Positions 1 through 5,651 of a stretch of DNA of 6,527 bases are shown piece by piece. Both the position numbers and the translations under genes were made by a program. The stretch lies in the NCBI GenBank assembly GCA_027335545.1, contig DAHWHV010000090.1, forward strand, positions 1 to 6,527, written 5' to 3'. The notes beneath the pieces are model-generated. The model saw only the letters and a list, made by a program, of their open reading frames with translations. It did not search any database and had not been told where the DNA came from. Source of the DNA: Clostridia bacterium (GTDB lineage Bacteria > Bacillota_E > RBS10-35 > JAJYVN01). Position 1 is the stretch's first letter. Every line of letters begins with the position of its first letter.

Positions 1-56
1 GGCGGAGCGGGGTTGGGGCGGCCCGGCTGCGGCGCCCGGCCCACCCGCGGCGGGGC

Positions 57-99
57 GGCCGGACCGGGGCTCTCGGCGGTGGGGGCGGCCGGTCCGGCC
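57..99. other. 9-bp inverted repeat with nested palindrome
   Basis: GGCCGGACC at 57-65 is the exact reverse complement of GGTCCGGCC at 91-99. The right arm sits inside the palindrome GGCCGGTCCGGCC (87-99). The sequence TGG plus a C-run and then TTTT (115-118) follows. It could be the terminator of a gene left of the window or an operator for the SLH gene. The spacing suits either, and the base composition makes chance dyads common. Confidence 0.35.
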
Positions 100-116
100 T
101 GGCCCCCCCCCAGGTT

Positions 117-147
117 TTGACGCCCCTGCGGGAGCCGTAGCGAAGAT
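117..147 (+). promoter_or_regulatory. possible promoter of the SLH-protein gene
   Basis: TTGACG (117-122) matches five of six bases of the primary-sigma -35 consensus. The -10 is weak: GAAGAT (142-147) lies 19 nt downstream and TAGCGA (138-143) lies 15 nt downstream, and neither is a good match. It is the only sequence before the gene that looks like a -35 followed by a less GC-rich segment. A CGCCCC (121-126) to CGAA (141-144) arrangement overlaps it and loosely recalls SigI-type elements. Confidence 0.25.
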
Positions 148-296
148 TCCTCGGTCCGCGCCCGCCCGCCACCCTCATTCCGGCCACCCAGCCCCCGAAT
201 GGGCGTGGCGAGCGGTCGGGGCCCGGCTGGAGGCCAACCCCCGAGACGCGCCCGGCGCGCGGGCCCCGGTGCCTGCCGGCCCACGGGGGCGCCGCA

Positions 297-309
297 CGCC
301 ACGGTGGCG
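297..309. promoter_or_regulatory. 13-nt dyad before the SLH gene
   Basis: CGCCAC at 297-302 and GTGGCG at 304-309 are perfect 6-bp arms around a single G. The dyad lies 25 nt before the GGAGG of the SLH gene. A one-base centre is too tight for an RNA hairpin with all pairs formed, so a DNA-binding dimer site is the likelier reading if it is functional at all. Confidence 0.25.
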
Positions 310-351
310 GCTGCCGTGCAGCCGACGACGACACGGAGGTGACGGGACGAC

Positions 352-2412
352 TTGGACAGCAGAGCGGTAGGGAAGGGATCCTCGACGAAGACCGCCCGCA
401 GATGGGTGCGCGGAATCGCGGCCGCCGGACTCGGCCTGGCGGTGGTCGCCGGATCGGGCCTGGCGCTCGCCGACGGCCACGGACACCACCACCAACGGAA
501 GGACGGGCACGGCCGACGCGGCCCGGCGCTGCTCTCGGGCTTCGCCCAGGCGCCCTGGGCCGGTCCCGCCCTCAGGCTGATGGTGGTCCAGGGCGTCCTC
601 AACGGCGTCGGCAACGGCCAGATCGACGCCAACGGCAACGCCACCCGCGCCCAGATGGCCACCATGCTCGGCCGGCTCCTGGGCTGGGCCGCGCCGGCGC
701 CCGCCGCCCCCCCGGGCCCCCCCATGTTCGCCGACCAGGGGTCCATCCCGCCTTGGGCCATGGGCTACGTGCGGATCGCCGCCCTCAAGCACATCCTCAA
801 GGGCGAGGGGCACGACAAGTTCCATCCAGCGGGCCTGGTCACCTGGGCCCAGGCCTCGGTGATCATCGACCGCGTCTTCGGCTTCCCGCCCGTGGCCCAG
901 GGCCAGGTCCACGCCGAACTCGCCCAACTCCCGTACGGCCTGCGCACCCCGGAGTGGGCGCGCCGGGCCGTGGCCGGCGACATCTCCGCCGGACTCTACG
1001 CGGGGTTGATGGGGCAGATCTACCTCCCCAACCAGCCCATCAGCCGCGCCGAGTTGGCCGTGTTGCTGCAGCGCGCGGAGCAGTTGCGGCCGTCGGTCGT
1101 CGCCCAAGCCAACTCCGTGGTCGTCGGGGTCCTCTCGACCGTCAGCGGCGGGACGCTGACCGTCGCCACGGCCCGCGGCGACGTCACCGTCCCGCTGGCC
1201 TCCGGGGTGATCGTCTACGCGGCCGGGGCGCCCGCCACGGTCGCCGCCCTGCAGCCGGGGCAGCGCCTGGTCGTGGGCGTCAACGGCAGCGGGCAGGGGG
1301 CGCTGGTGGAGATCGTCTCGGGGAGCACCCCCGTCGCCCCGCAGACGGGGACGGTCTCCGGCAGCGTGACCGCGTTCTCGGGCACGCAGATCTCCATCGA
1401 TACGGGCAACGGCACGTCGGCCACCTATAGCCTCGCGGCCAACGTCTCCTGGAGCGGGGTCCCGTCCCTGACCTCCATCGCCGCGGGCGACCAGGTCACC
1501 CTCACGGTCGACGCGGCCGACAACCAGGTCACCGCGATCGTCGTCACCTCTACGGCCAACGCCACTTCCACCGTCAGCGGTACGGTCACCGCGCTCAACG
1601 CTGTCAGCGGCGGCAGCATCACCCTCGGCACCACCGCCTACCCCTTCAACGGCTCGCCTGCGGTGTCCGGTGCGGCCAGCCTCGCCGTCGGCGACCAGGT
1701 CACCCTCACGCTGGACGGCAGCGGCCAGGTCACGGCCATCCAGGTCACCTCCACGGCGGCCACGACCATCAGCGGGACGGTCACCGCGCTCAACGATGTC
1801 AGCGGCGGCAGCATCACCCTCGGCACCACCGCCTACACCTTCAACGGCTGGCCCGCGGTGTCCGGTGCGGCCACCCTGGCCGTCGGCGACCAGGTCACCC
1901 TCACGCTGAACGCCGGCGGCCAGGTCACGGCCATCCAGATCACCTCCACGGCGGCCACGACCTCCACGCTGAGCGGGACGCTCGTCGCCGCCAACGCCCA
2001 GACCGGCACGGTGACCGTCCTGGTCTACTCGAACGCCCAGCCGTCCCTGGCCAGCGCCACGCTCGCCTCCGGGGCCAGCGTCACGCTGGCCGGGTCGGGC
2101 GCCTCCTTGGGCGCCCTTCAGGCGGGTGACCCGGTGACCGTGGTGGAGAACGGTGCGGGCGCGGCCACCTCGGTCCAGGCCTCGGCGCTCCCCGTCGGTG
2201 AGCAGAGTTCCAGCGGGGGCTTCGTCGGCGTGACGGGCACGACGGTCACGCTGTACAACGCCTCCAGCGGCAACCAGGCGCTGCCCACGGGGGCGGACCC
2301 GGTCGCGGTCTCCGGCGGCAGCATCGTGTCCCTCGACACCATCCCCGCCAACGCCCCGGTCGTTGCGGTGACGGGGGCCGCCAACGGTAGCCTCCTGGTG
2401 GTGGTGCAGTAG
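352..2412 (+). CDS. Secreted S-layer homology (SLH) domain protein with C-terminal beta-type repeats
   Basis: The 686-residue protein is exported and probably anchored to the cell wall. Residues 11-40 form a signal peptide: a basic stretch (KTARRWVR), a hydrophobic core and an ALA/DG cleavage site. A His-rich mature start (about 41-55) could bind metal. Three SLH domains follow: about 74-112 (ending TRAQMATMLGRLL), 126-178 (FADQ, IPPWAMGYV) and 193-245 (PEWARRAVAG, SRAELAVLLQRA). In this family three SLH domains usually bind pyruvylated secondary cell-wall polysaccharide. Residues 255-686 are Ser/Thr/Val/Gly-rich with repeated SGTVTAL, VGDQVTLTL and GQVTAI segments, as in beta-sheet surface repeats; no catalytic motif is visible. 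The TTG start is chosen because GGAGG (335-339) lies 12 nt upstream and it gives a complete signal peptide; the spacing is slightly long. A hairpin follows the stop. It may be an S-layer or accessory envelope protein. Domain calls are firm; the substrate and role are unknown. Confidence 0.93.
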   Translation: MDSRAVGKGSSTKTARRWVRGIAAAGLGLAVVAGSGLALADGHGHHHQRKDGHGRRGPALLSGFAQAPWAGPALRLMVVQGVLNGVGNGQIDANGNATRAQMATMLGRLLGWAAPAPAAPPGPPMFADQGSIPPWAMGYVRIAALKHILKGEGHDKFHPAGLVTWAQASVIIDRVFGFPPVAQGQVHAELAQLPYGLRTPEWARRAVAGDISAGLYAGLMGQIYLPNQPISRAELAVLLQRAEQLRPSVVAQANSVVVGVLSTVSGGTLTVATARGDVTVPLASGVIVYAAGAPATVAALQPGQRLVVGVNGSGQGALVEIVSGSTPVAPQTGTVSGSVTAFSGTQISIDTGNGTSATYSLAANVSWSGVPSLTSIAAGDQVTLTVDAADNQVTAIVVTSTANATSTVSGTVTALNAVSGGSITLGTTAYPFNGSPAVSGAASLAVGDQVTLTLDGSGQVTAIQVTSTAATTISGTVTALNDVSGGSITLGTTAYTFNGWPAVSGAATLAVGDQVTLTLNAGGQVTAIQITSTAATTSTLSGTLVAANAQTGTVTVLVYSNAQPSLASATLASGASVTLAGSGASLGALQAGDPVTVVENGAGAATSVQASALPVGEQSSSGGFVGVTGTTVTLYNASSGNQALPTGADPVAVSGGSIVSLDTIPANAPVVAVTGAANGSLLVVVQ
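1576..1965 (+). repeat. 195-bp tandem duplication inside the SLH gene
   Basis: Two adjacent in-frame 195-bp units, 1576-1770 and 1771-1965, encode 65 residues each (409-473 and 474-538). Over the first 192 nt of each I count 11 mismatches, about 94% identity. Eight change the amino acid and three are silent. A more diverged relative of the unit precedes them (residues about 336-408, with SGSVTAF and AGDQVTLTV). This indicates repeat expansion by recombination or slippage within the surface-exposed part of the protein. Confidence 0.93.
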
Positions 2413-2437
2413 CCCGGACGACCCCGGGCCGGCACGC

Positions 2438-2473
2438 GGGGCCTCGGCACCCCCTGGGGGGGGCCGGGGCCCC
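2438..2473 (+). terminator. Strong GC hairpin after the SLH gene
   Basis: The arms 2438-2453 and 2458-2473 pair over 16 positions with one T-G wobble (2444/2467) and one A-G mismatch (2449/2462), leaving a four-base loop. The hairpin starts 25 nt after the stop of the SLH gene and before the TATACT box of the next gene, the place expected for a terminator. There is no T-run after it, so if it terminates it does so as a GC-rich, U-poor or Rho-assisted site. Confidence 0.55.
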
Positions 2474-2551
2474 GTCGCCGTCTCCGGCCCCTCCCGCGGG
2501 GTCCGCGGCCTGGCCGGGGGGTGGCGACATCTGGCGGGGCGGGCCGCCCGA

Positions 2552-2557
2552 TATACT
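2552..2557 (+). promoter_or_regulatory. -10 box for the HAD phosphatase gene
   Basis: TATACT matches five of six bases of the TATAAT consensus and sits in one of the few AT-rich patches of the window, about 55 nt before the start codon. No good -35 is found at 16-18 nt spacing (the 17-nt position reads ATCTGG), so an activator or a loose -35 would be needed. It implies that the gene is transcribed separately from the SLH gene. Confidence 0.5.
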
Positions 2558-2612
2558 TGGGGGGTGGCGCGGCGGACGCCCGCCGCCCAACGCCGAGCCG
2601 AGGGAGAGGCCA

Positions 2613-3311
2613 TTGCCACTGCCTGCGCACGCGCTGATCTGTGTGGACTTTGACGATACGCTCGTGGTCAACCAGCGACACTTCGATCACGCGGTGCGGG
2701 AACTCGCCCAGGTGCTCCACGCAGCCTGCGGGGTGGACGAGGCGGAGGCCCGCCGCGCCTTCGAGGCCGTGGACGCGCGCTACCACCATCAGGGCCGCCA
2801 CCGCAACCGCTTCCTGCTCACGGTGTTGGCCGCCTTCTGCGAGGTGACCGGCACGGACGCCGTCCCCATGGAGGCCCTGCCGCGACTCGCGGCCATCTCG
2901 GCCTATCCGTACGACGCGCGGCCGGACCCCGTCCCGGGGGGCGCCAAGGCCCTGGAACGCCTGCGGGCGGCCCATCGGGGCCCCCTCTGGCTGGTGACGG
3001 CGGGGGACGCGGTGGTGCAGAGCGGGCGCATCCAGCGCTCCGGGTTGGCGGGCCCCTTCGACGCCATCCACATCGTCCCGGACAAGACGGCCGCGGTGTT
3101 CGCGGCGCTGGGCCACGGCCATGCGCAGCGCTGGATGATCGGCAACTCCCCGCGCACGGACATTCTGCCGGCGCTGGAGGCCGGATTCTCCCCCCTGTAC
3201 GTGGACGTGGGTACCTGGCGGCTCGATCTGGCGCCGGTGCCCGACCACGTGCCCCGCTTCGCCAGCTTCGCCGCCGCCGTGGAGCACCTCCTGGGGGAGC
3301 GGGGCCGGTAG
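2613..3311 (+). CDS. HAD-superfamily hydrolase (probable phosphatase)
   Basis: This 232-residue cytoplasmic protein has all four haloacid dehalogenase motifs. Motif I is VDFDDTL (11-17), with Asp12 as the expected nucleophile and Asp14 as acid/base. Motif II is LVTAGD, with Thr129. Motif III is Lys158 in PDKT. Motif IV is MIGNSPRTDILPALEAG (175-191), with Asp183 for Mg2+ binding. The helical stretch between motifs I and II (about 20-105) is in the position of a C1 cap, typical of small-molecule phosphatases. The length fits the family. The TTG start at 2613 is supported by AGGGAG (2601-2606) six nt upstream and by the core strand (ALICVDFDDT) beginning soon after. It stands alone between a hairpin and a convergent neighbour, so context gives no substrate. 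Phosphatase activity is inferred from the motifs; the specific substrate cannot be named. Confidence 0.92.
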   Translation: MPLPAHALICVDFDDTLVVNQRHFDHAVRELAQVLHAACGVDEAEARRAFEAVDARYHHQGRHRNRFLLTVLAAFCEVTGTDAVPMEALPRLAAISAYPYDARPDPVPGGAKALERLRAAHRGPLWLVTAGDAVVQSGRIQRSGLAGPFDAIHIVPDKTAAVFAALGHGHAQRWMIGNSPRTDILPALEAGFSPLYVDVGTWRLDLAPVPDHVPRFASFAAAVEHLLGERGR

Positions 3312-3358
3312 GGGCTCGGCCCGGGGGCTCGGCCCATGTACCCGCGTACGCGCGCGGG
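3311..3358. repeat. 12-bp direct repeat plus hairpin after the HAD gene
   Basis: GGGGCTCGGCCC occurs at 3311-3322 and 3324-3335 with one base between. Each copy can fold as a small GGGC/GCCC stem with a TCG loop. Immediately after, CCCGCG (3341-3346) pairs with CGCGGG (3353-3358), and CGCGTACGCG (3343-3352) is itself a perfect palindrome. The first copy begins on the last base of the stop codon, so this is the natural place for the end of the HAD transcript. There is no T-run. Confidence 0.5.
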
Positions 3359-3465
3359 GCGGTGACCAGGGGCTCGCCGGGTGCCCCGACGGCGGGCCCC
3401 GCGCCCCCTGACCCGGCCCACCGGTGACCCTGGCCACGCTGGCGCCCGCGTGGCCGTGCAGCCCC

Positions 3466-3501
3466 CCCCGCCGGGCCCGCGGGCCGCACCGTCGGGCGGG
3501 G
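3466..3501 (-). terminator. Nested GC hairpin after the methyltransferase gene
   Basis: Read on the minus strand this lies 27 nt beyond the methyltransferase stop. The outer arms CCCCGCC (3466-3472) and GGCGGGG (3495-3501) are complementary, and the perfect palindrome GGCCCGCGGGCC (3474-3485) is nested between them. There is no U-tract. It is placed to separate the two convergent transcripts; a chance GC-rich fold is possible. Confidence 0.35.
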
Positions 3502-3528
3502 CGGGCGCACCGCGAGGCCGGGGTGGCT

Positions 3529-5016
3529 TCAGCACGCCGCGGCCGGCACGGTGCCCCGCACCGTGTGCGTGGGCAGCGTCAGGGCCCGGGCCGACGGGGC
3601 CGTGCGCGCACAAACGGCCCGCCCCCGTTCCACCAACTCCACAAGCACGTCTTGGCGCGCCGCCCAGGGCAGGCGTTCGAGGACCTCCTGGACGAGGCCG
3701 TTGGTCTGCAGCACCTCCTGGGCCGTGAACACGGGATCCGTGAGCACCAAGCCCAGCTCCCCGCGGACCTCCTGCACCTCGCTCAGGCCCGCCGCCCGGA
3801 ACAGCTCGGGCAGCCGCAGGTAAACGCCCGACCGCCCCCCCGGATCGATCCCGAAGCCCTTGGCGAGCCTGAGGACCGGACGGAACCAGTCGCGCACCAC
3901 CGGGTTGTCCAGCCCGCCCCCGCTGATCCCGTGGACCACGACCGTCCCTCCGGGGCGGGTGACCCGCGTCATCTCCGCGAGGGCGCGAGGGGCATCCGTC
4001 AGCTCCAGGGTGCTGAGGGAGAACGTCAGGTCGAAGTCGGCGCGGACGAACGGCAACGCCTCCGCCCAGCCCTGCACGAAGCGGACGTTGCGCGCCCCCG
4101 CCGCCTCCACCCGCCACCGCGCGGCCTCCAGCATGCTGACCGCGGGGTCCAGGCCGACGACGCGCCCGCTGGCCCCCACCGCCTTCCACAGCCCGCCCGC
4201 CACGATCTGGGCGCCGTTGCCGCACCCCACGTCCAGGACGCGCATGCCGGGGCGCAGTCCGAGCGCACCGGTGAAGCGCAGCCGCAGGGCGTCCACGTGG
4301 GGGAGGAGCGAGGCCACCAGCCGGTCCCAGTTCTGCCCCTGGGTCAGGTTGAAGTGAGAGACCCAGGTCAGCCGGAGCCGCTCCGCGAAGAAGCCTGAGT
4401 CGGCCAGCGTCTGCCGCAAGCCGCTCAGCAGCCGCCGCCCGCCCGCGGTGGAAACCACCCAGCGCCGCCCGTCGCACACCTGCAGGCGGTAGTTGCCGGC
4501 GGCTAAGCCCGCGACCAGTTCCTCGTCCAACGCCCCCCTGGCCCAGGGACGGTGGCGCGCCCCGCTGGTGAACTCCTCCTCGGACAGGCGCCCGTAATGG
4601 GCCAGCGCCCCCTGGCTCTCGGTGACGCTCACGGCGAGGAAGATCAGGACCAGTGGCCCGAACCCCACCCGCGCGATGAACCGCTCGAGCCGCTGCACCG
4701 CCTCCTCGGCCATGGCGGCGTCGACGCAGATGCGCCCGACCCGCTCGTGCGCGAGCGCCGCGGCGGTCGCGGTCGCCACCTCGGAGACGGCCCGGCGCCC
4801 CAGGGACTTCAGCGCGGGCAGGCCACCGAGCGTGCGCGAGATCAGTGGCTCGCGCCAGTGGGCACCCGCCAAGCCGTCCGCGGCGCGCGCCACCACGTCC
4901 TGGCTCTCGAACGAGAAGTGTTCGTCGACCAGGCCCGCCAGCCAGGGGTCCAGGATCAGACCACACGCCAGAAACGTCCGCAGGGCAGGCCCCAACTCCG
5001 CGGTCTCCAGCGTCAA
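3529..5016 (-). CDS. Class I SAM-dependent methyltransferase with a long unassigned N-terminal region
   Basis: The 495-residue protein carries a Methyltransf_11/UbiE-like fold in its C-terminal half. Motif I is VLDVGCGNG (260-268), the SAM-binding glycine loop. The acidic end of strand 2 is Asp290 in VVGLDP. FDLTFSLSTLELTD (328-341) is the motif IV region, and TRPGGTVVV (353-361) follows. Residues 1 to about 215 match no family I recognise. They look largely helical, with a hydrophobic stretch (117-131) and a segment at about 169-204 (NYRLQVCDGRRWVVSTAGGRR) that could be a small winged-helix-like or acceptor-binding domain. The TTG at 5016 is chosen because AGGAGG on the minus strand (5025-5030) is 8 nt away; the frame stays open another 114 codons upstream, but that part is Gly/Arg-rich and unlike a protein domain. 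The tail is Ala/Thr-rich. It is transcribed alone, divergent from sigI. Methyl transfer is well supported; the acceptor (lipid, quinone, small metabolite or other) is unknown. Confidence 0.9.
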   Translation of the reverse strand: MTLETAELGPALRTFLACGLILDPWLAGLVDEHFSFESQDVVARAADGLAGAHWREPLISRTLGGLPALKSLGRRAVSEVATATAAALAHERVGRICVDAAMAEEAVQRLERFIARVGFGPLVLIFLAVSVTESQGALAHYGRLSEEEFTSGARHRPWARGALDEELVAGLAAGNYRLQVCDGRRWVVSTAGGRRLLSGLRQTLADSGFFAERLRLTWVSHFNLTQGQNWDRLVASLLPHVDALRLRFTGALGLRPGMRVLDVGCGNGAQIVAGGLWKAVGASGRVVGLDPAVSMLEAARWRVEAAGARNVRFVQGWAEALPFVRADFDLTFSLSTLELTDAPRALAEMTRVTRPGGTVVVHGISGGGLDNPVVRDWFRPVLRLAKGFGIDPGGRSGVYLRLPELFRAAGLSEVQEVRGELGLVLTDPVFTAQEVLQTNGLVQEVLERLPWAARQDVLVELVERGRAVCARTAPSARALTLPTHTVRGTVPAAAC

Positions 5017-5024
5017 GGCCCGCC

Positions 5025-5030
5025 CCTCCT
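5025..5030 (-). promoter_or_regulatory. Ribosome binding site deciding the methyltransferase start
   Basis: On the minus strand this reads AGGAGG, a near-perfect match to the anti-Shine-Dalgarno core, 8 nt before the TTG at 5016-5014. No comparably placed site supports any start within the longer open frame that extends to 5358, so it fixes the N-terminus at a Met-Thr-Leu-Glu protein. Confidence 0.8.
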
Positions 5031-5110
5031 CCCACCGGGTGCCGCACCCTCGCCCCGTGGCGCGAGCCACGCCCCGCCCCCGGTCCCCTGCGTCCGCCTC
5101 GGGCTCGGCT

Positions 5111-5148
5111 GGGGACCCCCCTCCGTGGGGCACATCCGACCGGTCCCC
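5111..5148. other. 7-bp inverted repeat in the methyltransferase leader
   Basis: GGGGACC at 5111-5117 and GGTCCCC at 5142-5148 are exact complements with a 24-nt loop. On the minus strand it lies between the proposed promoter and the ribosome binding site, so it would fold in the methyltransferase 5' leader RNA. No known riboswitch consensus is recognised around it. Confidence 0.3.
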
Positions 5149-5226
5149 CTGCGCGCCGCGCGCCGCGGACGAAACCCCGTCGGCTCGGGGGCCAGCGCCA
5201 CCCGCACCGATTCCCGCAGACGCCCC

Positions 5227-5255
5227 ATTCTGCAAGCCGCCGCGCCGGCGCGCAA
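5227..5255 (-). promoter_or_regulatory. Possible promoter of the methyltransferase gene
   Basis: Read on the minus strand, TTGCGC (5255-5250) and CAGAAT (5232-5227) are separated by exactly 17 nt. The -10 has four of six consensus bases and the -35 has TTG only. It would give a leader of about 200 nt before the AGGAGG site. It is the best-spaced pair I find on this strand, but the match is modest. Confidence 0.3.
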
Positions 5256-5315
5256 TCCCGGCGGAACCCGGCGTGGGGCCCGCGGACAGGGCTGGACGCC
5301 CTTGGACACCGATGA

Positions 5316-5334
5316 ACGTTGGGATTTCCAACGT
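5316..5334. promoter_or_regulatory. ACGTTGG/CCAACGT dyad, candidate operator
   Basis: Perfect 7-bp arms at 5316-5322 and 5328-5334 flank GATTT, within one of the few AT-richer islands of the intergenic region (about 5301-5336). TTGGAC (5302-5307) lies just before it, but no -10 is found at normal spacing. The form, short arms with an AT-rich centre, resembles a binding site for a dimeric regulator acting on the divergent genes. Confidence 0.4.
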
Positions 5335-5424
5335 ATCGCCCGGACGGCACCGCTGCATCCGCTGCGAACGTGGGGAAATCGGTCGCAGCGGCGCCGCCCC
5401 GTTGGCCCCGTCCGAATGGACCCG

Positions 5425-5446
5425 GGCCTACACTGCCAGTGTGGCC
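5425..5446. promoter_or_regulatory. 10-bp dyad with one-base bulge, candidate operator
   Basis: GGCC-T-ACACTG (5425-5435) and CAGTGTGGCC (5437-5446) are complementary over 10 bases, apart from the extra T at 5429, around a single central C. TACACT (5429-5434) looks like a -10 box but has no -35 at 16-18 nt. The tight centre points to protein binding on DNA. It lies about 210 nt before sigI. Confidence 0.4.
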
Positions 5447-5581
5447 GACCGACGCCGGTGCCCCCGCGGCATCCGGTCCGGAGCGTCCCCGGGGGCGAGA
5501 CCCGCGGTGAGCGTCGGCGCCGAGGCGAGACGGAACCAGCCTGGCGCCGCGCGTGACCCCGGAGCCGCGACGCCCCGGCAC

Positions 5582-5642
5582 GAGCCCCTCTGAGTCGGTC
5601 TTGGGGCCCTCTGAGCCCCTCTGAGCCCCTCTGAGCCCCTCT
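5582..5642 (+). repeat. Decamer tandem repeat (GAGCCCCTCT) in the sigI leader
   Basis: Three perfect head-to-tail copies of GAGCCCCTCT lie at 5613-5622, 5623-5632 and 5633-5642, preceded by a partial copy (CCCTCT, 5607-5612). A detached full copy lies at 5582-5591. The core CCCTCTGA therefore occurs five times. The array ends exactly where the Shine-Dalgarno sequence of sigI begins. The 10-bp period is about one helical turn, so proteins would bind on one face. In RNA each unit offers CCCTC, complementary to GAGGG of the Shine-Dalgarno site. Confidence 0.93.
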
Positions 5643-5651
5643 GAAGGAGGG
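5637..5651 (+). promoter_or_regulatory. sigI ribosome binding site inside a small hairpin
   Basis: AAGGAGG (5644-5650) is a strong Shine-Dalgarno sequence. CCCTC from the last decamer (5637-5641) can pair with GAGGG (5647-5651) across the 5-nt loop TGAAG, which would hide most of the site. Upstream copies of the decamer offer the same CCCTC as alternative partners. The spacing to the two in-frame ATGs is 3 nt (5654) and 12 nt (5663), both off the usual 5-9. Pairing is seen in the sequence; its use in control is inference. Confidence 0.55.

Larger units (their letters stand above)
1..351. other. GC-rich leader region without a supported gene
   Basis: I see no convincing gene here. Two forward frames are open from the left edge to stops at 118-120 and 138-140. 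Their Gly/Pro/Arg/Ala-rich translations show no recognisable motif, so they could be the tail of an upstream gene or chance open frames in very GC-rich DNA. The stretch holds a 9-bp inverted repeat (57-65/91-99), a possible promoter around 117-147, a 13-nt dyad (297-309) and the ribosome binding site of the SLH gene. The only AT-richer patches are at about 114-120 and 138-150, which fits transcription of the SLH gene starting near 150 with a leader of about 200 nt. Confidence 0.6.

Noticed and set aside
1..140. Possible C-terminus of a gene entering from the left edge
   Set aside because: Two forward frames are open to stops at 118-120 and 138-140, but neither shows a motif and nothing favours one over the other.
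100..350. Riboswitch or other conserved leader RNA before the SLH gene
   Set aside because: I compared it by eye with the cores of common riboswitches (c-di-AMP, c-di-GMP, SAM, cobalamin) and found no conserved motif.
339..1430. Forward frame starting at GTG 339 overlapping the SLH gene
   Set aside because: The GTG overlaps the GGAGG site itself and the product is Arg/Pro-rich low complexity, a shadow of the SLH frame.
175..2619. 814-codon open frame on the minus strand opposite the SLH gene
   Set aside because: Its repetitive composition mirrors the beta repeats of the sense gene and it has no motif; the sense frame has a signal peptide and SLH domains.
3424..4398. Forward open frame of 324 codons opposite the methyltransferase
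   Set aside because: It is antisense to a gene with clear SAM-binding motifs; its composition (Arg/Pro/Gln/His) shows no domain.
5017..5358. 114-codon N-terminal extension of the methyltransferase frame
   Set aside because: Gly/Arg/Ala-rich without recognisable structure, while a strong AGGAGG lies 8 nt before the TTG at 5016.
4552..5593. Forward open frames of 320-330 codons across the methyltransferase N-terminus and intergenic region
   Set aside because: No ribosome binding site, no motif, and two different frames are open over the same stretch, which is typical of GC-driven chance frames.
5582..5642. CRISPR array or insertion-sequence end
   Set aside because: The units are only 10 bp and contiguous, with no spacers, no terminal inverted repeats and no transposase nearby.
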